Shown here piece after piece: positions 24,608-32,567 of a DNA stretch of 33,271 nucleotides (position 1 is its first letter; every line of letters starts with the position of its first letter). The stretch spans positions 1-33,271 of the forward strand of contig JAEUSG010000388.1 of NCBI GenBank assembly GCA_016788315.1. The letters are read 5' to 3'. The notes beneath the pieces were generated by a model. The model saw only the letters and a program-made list of their open reading frames with translations, made no database searches and was not told the origin of the DNA. Position numbers and translations under genes: made by a program. The stretch comes from Fibrobacterota bacterium (GTDB lineage Bacteria > Fibrobacterota > OXYB2-FULL-49-7 > JAEUSG01).

Positions 24608-26926
24608 TTAAACGATAATCGTGTTGCTTTTACGCGGGTTTTTTCGAACCTCGTTGGGGTTGATACCGAGCTTTTTGAAGCCGTAATAAACAGTTCGTCG
24701 TGATACTCCTATAGCATCAGCGATATCGCGTATTACACCCCGGTAACGAACAAGAAGCATGAGAGCCTCTTCTCTGCTTAGTTCAAAAGGGGTCTTTTTT
24801 TTACGATTGTCCGTTGATAACGGGGTGTTCAAGGTTTGGTCAGCTTTTAAGTCAAGATCCGTTGTTCCGATTTGTCCGTTGGAGGTAAAAATGACAGCTC
24901 TTTCAAGCACATTTCTGAGTTCGCGCACATTTCCAGGCCAGGAGTAGGCATACAGTTTTTTGTATCCATCGGCCGTAATTCCGACGATGTTTCTATGATG
25001 ACTTTTTGAGAATTCCTGAATAAATTCCCTGCATAGTTCAGGCAGATCATCTAGTCGTTGTCTAAGTGGAGGCAGGTGAATTGGCACAACCGCCATCCGA
25101 TAATAGAGATCTTCTCTGAAAAGACCCTTTGAAACCATGTCGCTCAGATTCGCATTACTCGCGGCAATCAGGCGAATGTCCAGTTGAATGGGCTTTGTTC
25201 CACCAATTCGCATTATGGAAAAATCCTGAAGAAACTGCAGCAACTTGGTCTGTGTTTCATGAGTCAGATTACCCACTTCGTCTAAAAAGAGTGTGCCCTG
25301 TTCAGCCTGTTCAAACAGGCCCGTATGAGAATGGTAAGCTCCGGTAAATGCCCCTTTTTCGTGACCGAATAACTGACTTTCCATAAGTGTTTTTGGTAAA
25401 ACCGAGCAGTCAACTTTGATGAAAGGCCCCTTTGCATAAGGGCTTCGGCTATGGATGTGTCTGGCCAATATCTCTTTACCTGTCCCGGTTTCCCCTTGTA
25501 AAAGCACAGATACTTTTGTTACAGCAATCCGTTCTGCCTTTTCCTTAAGAATACTTGCAGCTTTACCAGAACCTATGAATTGCGATTTTGAGCGTTCGTA
25601 TCGTGAGGCCAGGTAACGATAACGCTGCTCCGCGGAATTCAGCCGGGTTTGGAGATCTGTTACTTCTGTGAGATGATACCCTGACAATTCACCGTTCTGA
25701 CCATTCAAATGAAAGCTCATAAACGGATTGATTAGAAAGAAGTGTCCACCTTCTCCGGCTTTGACCATAAACTGCTCATTTTTTACTGACGCATCGGAAG
25801 GCCGGACAGATACGGCGATAGATTTTAGAACGCATCTTCCTCCGGGGCGCAGGAAGAGAGTAAGCAATGTTGTGCCCCGGTTCAGAAAGTCATGGTCGTG
25901 GAAGCCGAAGATCCTTTGTTCTTTTTTGTAAACAAGAAAGCTGTCGCGTGATTTGAAATAAGTCAATTGTTGAGTTGCGGGAAAAGCTGTAATAGGAAGA
26001 GGGCATCCGGCAATAACAAAGCCGCATTTTTTTAGCAGCATCCGCTTATTTTTTATGTCCGGTCCAAGTCGATATCCGAAGAAGTCGTAATCAAGCATAG
26101 GGCCAGCCTCGTCACCGAATACCACTCCTGGCAGATCCGTGCTTTCTTGCTTTAGGTTTAGGTGGATGGCGACATCTGTTGTATTAATATCGGGGCGGAA
26201 AGGTAGAACCAGATACGAACTTTCATCATTTCCAGCAACCCATTCGAAACCATCAGCTGTGCAAGTTATGGTTCCTCCACCGCATGGTTTCAGCTCTCTT
26301 ACAGCCGAAATGTTATTGGTATCGAATTCACAAACAGTAGTCATCTTTAGTTTGAAAGGGGGAGCTGTTTTCGAGAGAATCTCTTCCTGAAGTGCCTGCG
26401 GGGTTGGAGAGAGAAGTTCAGAAACAGGTAGTCCAAGCAGGTGGCCGGGTGTTTTGTAGCGGTCTGAGAATGGGCTGAAAAAAGTATGGTTAAAGCCAGC
26501 CACTTTCTGAGAATTATCCAGGTAAAGAATACCGCCAGATGACATTTCTATAGTTTTGGGAAGTATGCCGGAAGGAGTTACCACACCATGCAGACGCTTG
26601 TTATCCTGAGGTATAAGTTTGAGTGTGACCACCGGCAGGTTTGTATAGAAGGGGTTGGGCTGTTCGCGGATGTCAAATGTGTCGGAGTATCCGTATAAAA
26701 CAGATTTTTCGGCTGCAAGTTTTGCCAGATCTGTCGAGGCGTCAATTCTGAACATTTTGCGGATGTTACCGGCTTTTCTTATTTGTGTGGCAATAAAATA
26801 GAGGTGTTCAAAGTTTGCATCTGAATCTTCAATAACATTTCCATCTACATCTAATAATAAAATGAGATGATGGTTTAATGCCCGGTAAGCAGGATTATTT
26901 TTTGTGAAAATTATATTGTTGTCCAT
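24608..26926 (-). CDS. Sigma-54-dependent transcriptional activator with PAS-like and jelly-roll-like sensor regions
   Basis: 772-aa enhancer-binding protein. The AAA+ domain (about 448-680) has Walker A GETGTGKE (478-485), the sigma-54 contact loop GAFTGA (525-530) and Walker B TLFLDE (545-550). A Fis-type helix-turn-helix (RDIADAIGVSRRTVYYGFK) lies near the C-terminus. The N-terminus has two PAS-like stretches (about 15-110 and 120-190). Residues about 215-380 (DGFEWVAGNDESSYLVLPF ... RIFGFHDHDFLNRGTTLLTLFLRPGG) look like a concanavalin/laminin-G-type beta-sandwich; this is judged from strand pattern only. A coiled coil (about 415-445) links to the AAA+ part. It is divergent from a secreted kelch gene, and sigma-54-like promoters occur at several secreted-protein genes, its likely targets. 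No signal peptide is present, so it is cytoplasmic. Confidence 0.92.
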   Translation of the reverse strand: MDNNIIFTKNNPAYRALNHHLILLLDVDGNVIEDSDANFEHLYFIATQIRKAGNIRKMFRIDASTDLAKLAAEKSVLYGYSDTFDIREQPNPFYTNLPVVTLKLIPQDNKRLHGVVTPSGILPKTIEMSSGGILYLDNSQKVAGFNHTFFSPFSDRYKTPGHLLGLPVSELLSPTPQALQEEILSKTAPPFKLKMTTVCEFDTNNISAVRELKPCGGGTITCTADGFEWVAGNDESSYLVLPFRPDINTTDVAIHLNLKQESTDLPGVVFGDEAGPMLDYDFFGYRLGPDIKNKRMLLKKCGFVIAGCPLPITAFPATQQLTYFKSRDSFLVYKKEQRIFGFHDHDFLNRGTTLLTLFLRPGGRCVLKSIAVSVRPSDASVKNEQFMVKAGEGGHFFLINPFMSFHLNGQNGELSGYHLTEVTDLQTRLNSAEQRYRYLASRYERSKSQFIGSGKAASILKEKAERIAVTKVSVLLQGETGTGKEILARHIHSRSPYAKGPFIKVDCSVLPKTLMESQLFGHEKGAFTGAYHSHTGLFEQAEQGTLFLDEVGNLTHETQTKLLQFLQDFSIMRIGGTKPIQLDIRLIAASNANLSDMVSKGLFREDLYYRMAVVPIHLPPLRQRLDDLPELCREFIQEFSKSHHRNIVGITADGYKKLYAYSWPGNVRELRNVLERAVIFTSNGQIGTTDLDLKADQTLNTPLSTDNRKKKTPFELSREEALMLLVRYRGVIRDIADAIGVSRRTVYYGFKKLGINPNEVRKNPRKSNTIIV

Positions 26927-26942
26927 ATTTACAATATTATGA

Positions 26943-26980
26943 AAATGTGCGCAAAACGCAATACATTTGGTGCAAATGTG
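26943..26980. promoter_or_regulatory. Repeated AAATGTG motif and dyad between activator and kelch gene
   Basis: AAATGTGCGCAA (from 26943) recurs as AAATGTGAGCAA (from 26974), 31 bp apart. The second copy also forms a perfect dyad ACATTT-GGTGC-AAATGT (26963-26979). The sites lie 17-55 bp upstream of the activator start and 110-150 bp upstream of the kelch start. They could serve both autoregulation and activation of the kelch gene. Confidence 0.45.
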
Positions 26981-27035
26981 AGCAATAATTGAGCGGTATT
27001 TTTAGTAACTCTTTGATATTTAATAAGATAAAAAC

Positions 27036-27050
27036 AGGTACTTTTGTTGA
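27036..27050 (+). promoter_or_regulatory. Degenerate sigma-54-like promoter of the kelch gene
   Basis: AGGTACTTTTGTTGA keeps GG, AC and TTG at the right spacing of a -24/-12 promoter, but the -12 GC is GA. Its position (about 40 bp upstream of the start) and the neighbouring activator make it plausible, yet the missing C weakens it. Confidence 0.3.
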
Positions 27051-27090
27051 TATATGAAATAAAGTATATATTTTAAAATGGAGGAAAACC

Positions 27091-28542
27091 ATGACGCGTA
27101 ATGCAATCTGTTCCGCTTTTGCTCTTCTTTTTTTCATAGCACCACTTTTTGCTTTTCCCAAAAATTCACTTTTATCAACTATATCCGACACAAGCTGGCT
27201 GCGCATTGGCGACTATAATTGCGGCAGAGCATCATGCGATCAGACGCTTGATTACAGCGGAATGGTGTATGATTTTCACAGACACAAGATACTCCTTTTC
27301 GGTGGTGGACATGCGACCGCGATGTGGAATCAAACCGAAGAATTCGATCTAGCAACCTTGACATGGAAGCAGCTCAACATTCCTGACTCCTGTACTTTTT
27401 ATCTTGACAGCACACGCGCATATTTTGGCGACACGGTAATGACGGACACAGGGAGAGTCGTCTGGCCTGCAGGCGGCACCATCGGATATGACGGTGATAA
27501 GCGACCAATCAGCCGTCACACTTATGACCAGTTGGATATGGCAGCTGACACCTGTCTTCTGATAATGTCAGCCACTCAGTGCGACAAGGGCGGTTGTATG
27601 TCCCCGTCACAATGGACAAATTGGGAATATTTTCACGACAGATATGTGTGGGTTTTCGATCCGGTTCGTGTTAGCTGGACAAGACTTTCTCCTGACGCAG
27701 TACCCGCTAACTTTGCTGTAGGTACAGCGCTTGACCCTTCGACAGGTCTGCTCTATATGGCGGGCGGCCGAAATTATGATGTGCATACTTACGACTGGAA
27801 GACCCGCAAAAGGGAGATTGTTGCCTCTTGTCCGGTCGGCTGGGCAAGCTGTCAGGCTATGACCTACAATCCTGTCAACCATTCAATGCTGCTGTTTGCC
27901 GCTGCCAATATATACGAATATGATATTACCGCCAAAACCTGGACTGCAAAAAACCCCCGTGGTACCCATGTCAATTCATATCTTCGGGCCGTATCTTTTG
28001 ATTCTGTTAATCAGGTGTTCGGTGTGATTAATAATGGTGCCTTCAGTTACTACAGTCCATGGACCAATACCTGGTACAGTCTGCCTTTCGATACCTCCCG
28101 TTTCCCGGTAAATCCGGCATTCAATTGTACAGTTTATGATCCTGTCAATAATGTCTATGTCCTTTTAACCTACGGCACCGGTTCGATTCGGTATAAAGGT
28201 TGGACCACCTGGACATACAAGTTCAGTGATACTCCGGGATTATTTCCCGGAACGCGACCTGTGTTGAATGCGTCGGAAAGAGGCATAACCGCCGGTCCCT
28301 TACTAACGATCAGTGTAACACCTAATCCATTCAAAACTGATGTCAGTCTGTATTGCCCGATCGGAAGCGGTGAGGTCGTTATATATTCGGTTGATGGAAA
28401 AGCCGTATGGAGTTCCGCTATCACGTCTGATAAGCGTGAAGTGTTATGGAACCCCGGTGTGACGGCATCCGGTCTTTATATTGCAGTATATTCGGTTGTG
28501 GGGAAAGGCAGCGTTTCAAAACCGTTGTATCTGATGAAATAA
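27091..28542 (+). CDS. Secreted kelch-repeat protein with sorting tail
   Basis: 483 aa. Signal peptide (AFALLFFIAPLFAF), then one kelch-type propeller (about 45-385): MVYDFHRHKILLFGGGHAT, EEFDLATLTWKQL, SRHTYDQLDM, WVFDPVRVSWTRLS and YEYDITAKTWTAK. The SRHTYD block and FGGGH pattern closely match the truncated protein at 1-1761, so the two are paralogues. The C-terminal tail (VTPNPFKTDVSLYCP ... GLYIAVYSV) is the sorting domain. GGAGG precedes the ATG at 27091. It is divergent from the sigma-54 activator, a likely regulator. A piece of a decayed DUF188 gene begins only 6 bp after its stop. Confidence 0.9.
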   Translation: MTRNAICSAFALLFFIAPLFAFPKNSLLSTISDTSWLRIGDYNCGRASCDQTLDYSGMVYDFHRHKILLFGGGHATAMWNQTEEFDLATLTWKQLNIPDSCTFYLDSTRAYFGDTVMTDTGRVVWPAGGTIGYDGDKRPISRHTYDQLDMAADTCLLIMSATQCDKGGCMSPSQWTNWEYFHDRYVWVFDPVRVSWTRLSPDAVPANFAVGTALDPSTGLLYMAGGRNYDVHTYDWKTRKREIVASCPVGWASCQAMTYNPVNHSMLLFAAANIYEYDITAKTWTAKNPRGTHVNSYLRAVSFDSVNQVFGVINNGAFSYYSPWTNTWYSLPFDTSRFPVNPAFNCTVYDPVNNVYVLLTYGTGSIRYKGWTTWTYKFSDTPGLFPGTRPVLNASERGITAGPLLTISVTPNPFKTDVSLYCPIGSGEVVIYSVDGKAVWSSAITSDKREVLWNPGVTASGLYIAVYSVVGKGSVSKPLYLMK

Positions 28543-28547
28543 CAAAA

Positions 28548-28642
28548 GTGAAAATGCGGAGGTTCGCCGGAGAATATACAAGCCTCGCGCATTGTCGTCA
28601 TTATCTCTCTGCTGGCGAGTGCTGATCCGTTATTCTCTTCTG
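28548..28642 (-). pseudogene. Decayed central fragment of a second DUF188 (YaiI-like) gene
   Basis: Aligns without gaps to 30312-30406 of the intact DUF188 gene; 13 differences were counted in the 88 bases from 28555 (about 85% identity). In the same minus frame it still reads EENNGSALASREIMTTMREA, against EENIGSALASREIMATMREA in the intact gene. The sequence on the N-terminal side is missing. The piece continues where the fragment at 24411-24540 stops. Confidence 0.85.
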
Positions 28643-28661
28643 CAGCAGTTCTTATGGACTG

Positions 28662-28686
28662 AAATTAAGCCGATAGAACTTAATTT
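28662..28686. terminator. AT-rich hairpin between convergent genes
   Basis: AAATTAAG (28662-28669) pairs perfectly with CTTAATTT (28679-28686) across a 9-nt loop, between the kelch gene (plus) and the M20 gene (minus). A TATTA-rich stretch follows on the plus side. The stem has few G-C pairs, so termination would be weak. Confidence 0.4.
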
Positions 28687-28688
28687 TA

Positions 28689-30119
28689 TTACTGGGCTAG
28701 ATTCATGTCAAGAGGGGGTTTGCGGGAACCAATAAGAGGTTCGTATTTAAACTCTTTTCCCCTCTTTTCATCGAATTCGGTTCTGACCTTTTTAAGAAGA
28801 TTTTTGTCCGAAATAAGATCGACTGTTGTGAGAGACAATACCTTGGCGGCATTGATCATTCCCAGAAAACCTGTCCTATGACCGGAAGCTGCTACGGCCT
28901 GCCATGTGTGTTCGCCGGTGCCAGGCACCCAGCAGGCGGTTGAAAGCCCCGATGATGGTGTGACCCAGCTGACATCAGCAACATCAGTTGAGCCATAAGT
29001 TCTGCGTCCGGTTGCAAAAGGCTGGATCTCTTCCACCTGTTTAATCCAGTCGGATTTTACAGAGTCGAATGTTCCAACAATTGAATCTGAAAAAGCCTTT
29101 GCAATCTCATCATACTTGACACCACCGATTTTTATCAGATTGGAATACAACGCTCTTGCAATCGTTTCGTTTGGAAGTGAAGGGTATGTTGCGCTGATCA
29201 TTTCACATTCTACTGTCGTTCCGGTTCCAATCGCCGCACCATTTGCAGCGTTAGTTGCCCTTTCGAAAAGCCCACGGAGTTCTGATACATCAAAGTGGCG
29301 GAAGTAATAGTAAACTTCAGCAAAATCAGGAACTACATTTGGTGCGAGTCCTCCATTTGTAATGACATAGTGAATTCTGGAATCACCCGATATGTGTTCA
29401 CGCATTAGATTCACCATCATGTTCATTGCTTCAACTCCGTCAAGGGCAGATCTGCCCTTTTCAGGTGCAATCGCAGCATGAGAGGATTTGCCCGAAAAAC
29501 GATACTTAGCCGAAATATTTCCGGTATGAGTCACTGTTGATGCTCCGTTAGAAGTACCCGGATGCCATCTCAAAACAGCATCTGCATCATCAAAGAGACC
29601 ATCCCGCACCATGTAAACTTTTCCAGCTCCCCCCTCTTCAGCCGGTGTGCCGTATAATCTCACAGTGCCATTGCTCCTGCTATTGACAAGCCACTCTTTA
29701 ACTGCAATCGCTGCTGCTGCTGATGCAACACCGAAAAGGTTGTGTCCGCATCCATGACCGAAACTGTTCTTTGTTAATGGTTTACGATATGGCACATTGT
29801 CCTGAGAGAGTCCCGGCAGCGCATCATATTCGGCTATAAGCCCTATAACAGGCTTTCCCGAGCCAAATTCAGCAACAAATGCAGTTGGAATTCCTGCAAC
29901 ACCACTCCTTACAGTGAATCCTGCATCCTTCAGGGCAGCAGCAAGCAACCCTGCACTTTTCGTTTCCATGTAGCCAGGTTCCGGATTACTCCATATTTCA
30001 TATGCCATCTTTTCATAAACAGTCCTGTTCTTTTCGATATGGTAAACAGGCAGACTATTTTTCTCTGCACTCAGAGATATGAACAGCAACAGTATTAATG
30101 ATATGATGTATGCAGACAT
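28689..30119 (-). CDS. Exported M20-family amidohydrolase (AbgB-like)
   Basis: 476 aa. Closest in pattern to p-aminobenzoyl-glutamate/indole-acetyl-amino-acid hydrolases of peptidase family M20D, which release an amino acid from an acyl group. A signal peptide (AYIISLILLLFISLSA) precedes the enzyme, so it acts outside the cytoplasm, unlike most relatives. Metal-site motifs are AEYDALPG (96-103), GHGCGHN (121-127), the Glu pair TPAEEGG (158-164) and RWHPG with His186; the dimerisation lid region starts SGKSSHAAIAPEKGRSALDG. It is full length and has no sorting tail. It lies between a DUF188 remnant and the intact DUF188 gene. The substrate is unknown. Confidence 0.9.
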   Translation of the reverse strand: MSAYIISLILLLFISLSAEKNSLPVYHIEKNRTVYEKMAYEIWSNPEPGYMETKSAGLLAAALKDAGFTVRSGVAGIPTAFVAEFGSGKPVIGLIAEYDALPGLSQDNVPYRKPLTKNSFGHGCGHNLFGVASAAAAIAVKEWLVNSRSNGTVRLYGTPAEEGGAGKVYMVRDGLFDDADAVLRWHPGTSNGASTVTHTGNISAKYRFSGKSSHAAIAPEKGRSALDGVEAMNMMVNLMREHISGDSRIHYVITNGGLAPNVVPDFAEVYYYFRHFDVSELRGLFERATNAANGAAIGTGTTVECEMISATYPSLPNETIARALYSNLIKIGGVKYDEIAKAFSDSIVGTFDSVKSDWIKQVEEIQPFATGRRTYGSTDVADVSWVTPSSGLSTACWVPGTGEHTWQAVAASGHRTGFLGMINAAKVLSLTTVDLISDKNLLKKVRTEFDEKRGKEFKYEPLIGSRKPPLDMNLAQ

Positions 30120-30209
30120 TTATGATCTTTTTTTTAAACCATCAAATCAGCTTCAGTATTTTCCGATCTCTGTATCAGTGAGTAACATCAATATATCATG
30201 TCTATTCTC

Positions 30210-30692
30210 TCAAAAACAACCATCTTTACTTTTGCTACCTTGAGACACAACACGCAAACGGCGCTGTATTAAAACATCCAGCCCCTGCAGAAAACGTGAA
30301 CGATCTCTCTTGTCAAATTGCGGTGGCCCGCCGGAAAACATGCCGGCTTCGCGCATTGTCGCCATAATCTCTCTGCTGGCGAGTGCCGATCCGATATTCT
30401 CTTCTGTAAACAGATTTCCTTTGTGGTCTATTACGGATGCGCCCTTCTTCAACGAGCGGGATGCGAGAGGAATATCAGCGGTGATTACAATGTCATTTTC
30501 AGAAACATTCTCTGCAATCCAATCATCTGCTGCATCCAGATTGTTTTCAACAACTACAAGCGTCAGCCACGGAAAAGTTGGTATCCGCATCCAGGAATTT
30601 GCAACGAGAGTTACTTCTAGTTTATGCCTTTCAGCAACTCGATATGTTTCCTGTTTCACAGGACAGGCATCGCCATCAATAAAAATATGCAT
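30210..30692 (-). CDS. DUF188/UPF0178 (YaiI/YqxD) family protein
   Basis: 160 aa, the full family length. Signature N-terminus MHIFIDGDACPVK, then VITADIPLASRSLKKGA and DHKGNLFTEENI, which together define the DUF188 family; members are thought to have a PIN/NYN-like fold with acidic residues for metal, function not established. The C-terminus ends KSKDGCF. Intact copy; two fragments of a related copy survive at 24411-24540 and 28548-28642. It is on the same strand as the M20 gene, 90 bp upstream of it. Confidence 0.93.
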   Translation of the reverse strand: MHIFIDGDACPVKQETYRVAERHKLEVTLVANSWMRIPTFPWLTLVVVENNLDAADDWIAENVSENDIVITADIPLASRSLKKGASVIDHKGNLFTEENIGSALASREIMATMREAGMFSGGPPQFDKRDRSRFLQGLDVLIQRRLRVVSQGSKSKDGCF

Positions 30693-30787
30693 CCTTTAAG
30701 ATACATATTTAACTTACGTTAAGGCTTAATGGGGAAAAATGAATAAAGGACTCAATTTTTATATGGGAAAGGTTGTTTTTTAGAGAA

Positions 30788-30818
30788 TTGACATAATATA
30801 TTGATAAAAAATTAAAAT
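30788..30818 (+). promoter_or_regulatory. Candidate sigma-70 promoter of the PstS-like gene
   Basis: A perfect TTGACA (30788-30793) is followed after 18-19 bp by TTAAAA/TAAAAT, about 12 bp before the ATG at 30829. The very short leader or long spacer makes this tentative; a GAGG lies 6 nt before the start codon. Confidence 0.35.
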
Positions 30819-30828
30819 AGAGGTATAT

Positions 30829-31998
30829 ATGCGTCCAGTTTATTCCATACTTATTATTATCTTCTGCGGGGTAGTTTTTGGTGAACAGATCTTGTCATCA
30901 AATTCTAATGACACACCATCATTCACACGTCAAACCTATCCAAAAGTTGATGGTTCAACTGTAACTATTCCACTTTCTGTTGCAGTAGCCGCACGTCTAA
31001 CCGGACTACCAAAAGATACCGTATCACGTTTTGTAATTCATAACAAAACTCATCAGGCATATTTGAATTTAGTAAACCGAAGGACAGATCTGATTTTTGT
31101 TACAAGCCCATCGGCTGAAGAACTGGATTCTGCCAGGGCAAAAGGCATTACACTTGAAGTCGTTCCAATAGTAAGTGAGGGATTTGTATTTCTAACCGGG
31201 CGTGACAACACTGTAGATAATCTGACATTACAGCAGATTGTTGATATTTACTCAGGGAAAATCACAAACTGGTCACAGGTTGGCGGATACGATACTATAA
31301 TTAGGGCATATCAGCGTCCGGTTAATTCAGGGAGTCAAACTGGATTTCTTGATTTGGTAATGAAGGATGTTACTCCTGTTACACCGCCTCCCTCTCTTGT
31401 TGTAGCACAAATGGATGAATTAATAGATATGGTCAGTTTGTATACAACTGTACCAAATGCTATCGGTTATACATATTACTATTTTATCAAATCAATGTAT
31501 GTTAATCCAAGAACTAAACTTCTAAAAATAAACGGGGTCCTTCCCGACACTTCAACTATTCGTAATATATCTTACCCCATTACAACTGCTTATTATGCTG
31601 TGTATCGCAACGATGAACCTGAAACGTCAAATGTAAGAAAAGTTGTAAAGTGGATACTAGCTGAACAAGGTCAGAATCTATGCGATTCGCTCGGATATGT
31701 AAAAGTAGGTAAATCAAATAAAGCTGAGTCATCGTACAAACTAAAACAAACGGCATTAACCTGTAAAATCAGCCCAAATCCTGTAAGTGGGCTTGTTAAC
31801 ATTTCATGGCCCAAGAACTCTGAAAATGGAATTCTGACTATTTCCCGTCTTGATGGCAAAGTAATTTTTACAAAGAACATTGCAGAAAATCTAACGACCG
31901 CATCATGGAATAGTGCAGGTTACCCACACGGTTTGTATTTGGTAAATATTAAATTCAGCAGAACCGCCTATTCCGTTCGGATTCTATTGGTCCGTTAA
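30829..31998 (+). CDS. PstS-like substrate-binding protein with C-terminal sorting tail
   Basis: 389 aa. A signal peptide (YSILIIIFCGVVFG) is followed by a phosphate-binding-protein-like domain (PBP_like_2 type, about 30-295): LTLQQIVDIYSGKITNWSQV is characteristic, as are RPVNSGSQTGF at the ligand site and the preceding FVFLTGRDN strand. The last about 80 residues (CKISPNPVSGLVNISWP ... YPHGLYLVNI ... RILLVR) are the same type of sorting tail seen on the secreted glycan-active proteins here. No pst transporter genes are adjacent. A cell-surface scavenging or sensing role for phosphate or another anion is possible; the ligand is unknown. Confidence 0.87.
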   Translation: MRPVYSILIIIFCGVVFGEQILSSNSNDTPSFTRQTYPKVDGSTVTIPLSVAVAARLTGLPKDTVSRFVIHNKTHQAYLNLVNRRTDLIFVTSPSAEELDSARAKGITLEVVPIVSEGFVFLTGRDNTVDNLTLQQIVDIYSGKITNWSQVGGYDTIIRAYQRPVNSGSQTGFLDLVMKDVTPVTPPPSLVVAQMDELIDMVSLYTTVPNAIGYTYYYFIKSMYVNPRTKLLKINGVLPDTSTIRNISYPITTAYYAVYRNDEPETSNVRKVVKWILAEQGQNLCDSLGYVKVGKSNKAESSYKLKQTALTCKISPNPVSGLVNISWPKNSENGILTISRLDGKVIFTKNIAENLTTASWNSAGYPHGLYLVNIKFSRTAYSVRILLVR

Positions 31999-32085
31999 AT
32001 TTGATTCCATACAACTTCAGCTGTAATTTTCTAAATACACTAGCGTATATTATTCCCGATACTATTTTCGTGCAAGGATGGACGT

Positions 32086-32427
32086 ATGAATTTTCAGGAA
32101 ACAATTCCAACGGAATTAAAGTCTCTTTATTCTGCATTGTGTAATTGGTGCAATTATTTATCAGAAAATAAATACTCGAATTTTGCCGAGACTTTACAAT
32201 TATCATTTAATAAGCTTCATGATAGCTTTACTGGCAACAACGAAGAACGGTACGAAGCTCTTTTAAATTTCCAAGACATGTTTAAAGGTGGAATGGGATC
32301 GATAAACGATATTTCCATTGACGATATTTTCTTACGTCAATCCGTTGAGAAAGAGCGCGACCTTCTTATTAGAAAATATTACGATCTTGTTTGTCTTAAA
32401 GTAAATCCAGAGAACATTATCAAGTAA
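32086..32427 (+). CDS. Small cytoplasmic protein, DUF6966-like
   Basis: 113 aa, mostly alpha-helical pattern, without signal peptide. The segment MFKGGMGSINDISI (about residues 64-77) resembles the conserved GGMGSFNDLxI motif I associate with DUF6966 proteins, some of which are found near toxin systems; this recollection could not be checked. AAGGATG precedes the ATG at 32086. It stands alone, 87 bp after the PstS-like gene and about 140 bp before the transporter. No toxin gene is visible nearby. Confidence 0.7.
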   Translation: MNFQETIPTELKSLYSALCNWCNYLSENKYSNFAETLQLSFNKLHDSFTGNNEERYEALLNFQDMFKGGMGSINDISIDDIFLRQSVEKERDLLIRKYYDLVCLKVNPENIIK

Positions 32428-32513
32428 TCTAACTTATGTAATTCTTTCAAAAGGTATCTCTTATGGATGCGTTTTCAGTAATCCAGTGTATCCATGTGGT
32501 TACAAATACTATT

Positions 32514-32542
32514 TTTACTTTCAACTGACATTGCAATATAAT
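32514..32542 (+). promoter_or_regulatory. Candidate sigma-70 promoter of the hexuronate transporter gene
   Basis: TTTACT (32514-32519), a 17-bp spacer and a perfect TATAAT (32537-32542). The -10 overlaps the first in-frame ATG (32541), so if it is real, translation must start at a later ATG. Confidence 0.45.
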
Positions 32543-32567
32543 GTCTAATACAGCCATGGAAAAGAAT

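Noticed and set aside
26968-26982. Sigma-54-like TGG...GC on the plus strand
   Set aside because: GG and GC are 11 nt apart, not 10, which such promoters do not tolerate.
24541-28547. The activator/kelch block as an insertion sequence
   Set aside because: No transposase or integrase gene and no convincing terminal inverted repeats; only the split DUF188 remnants and a weak 8-bp direct repeat suggest insertion.
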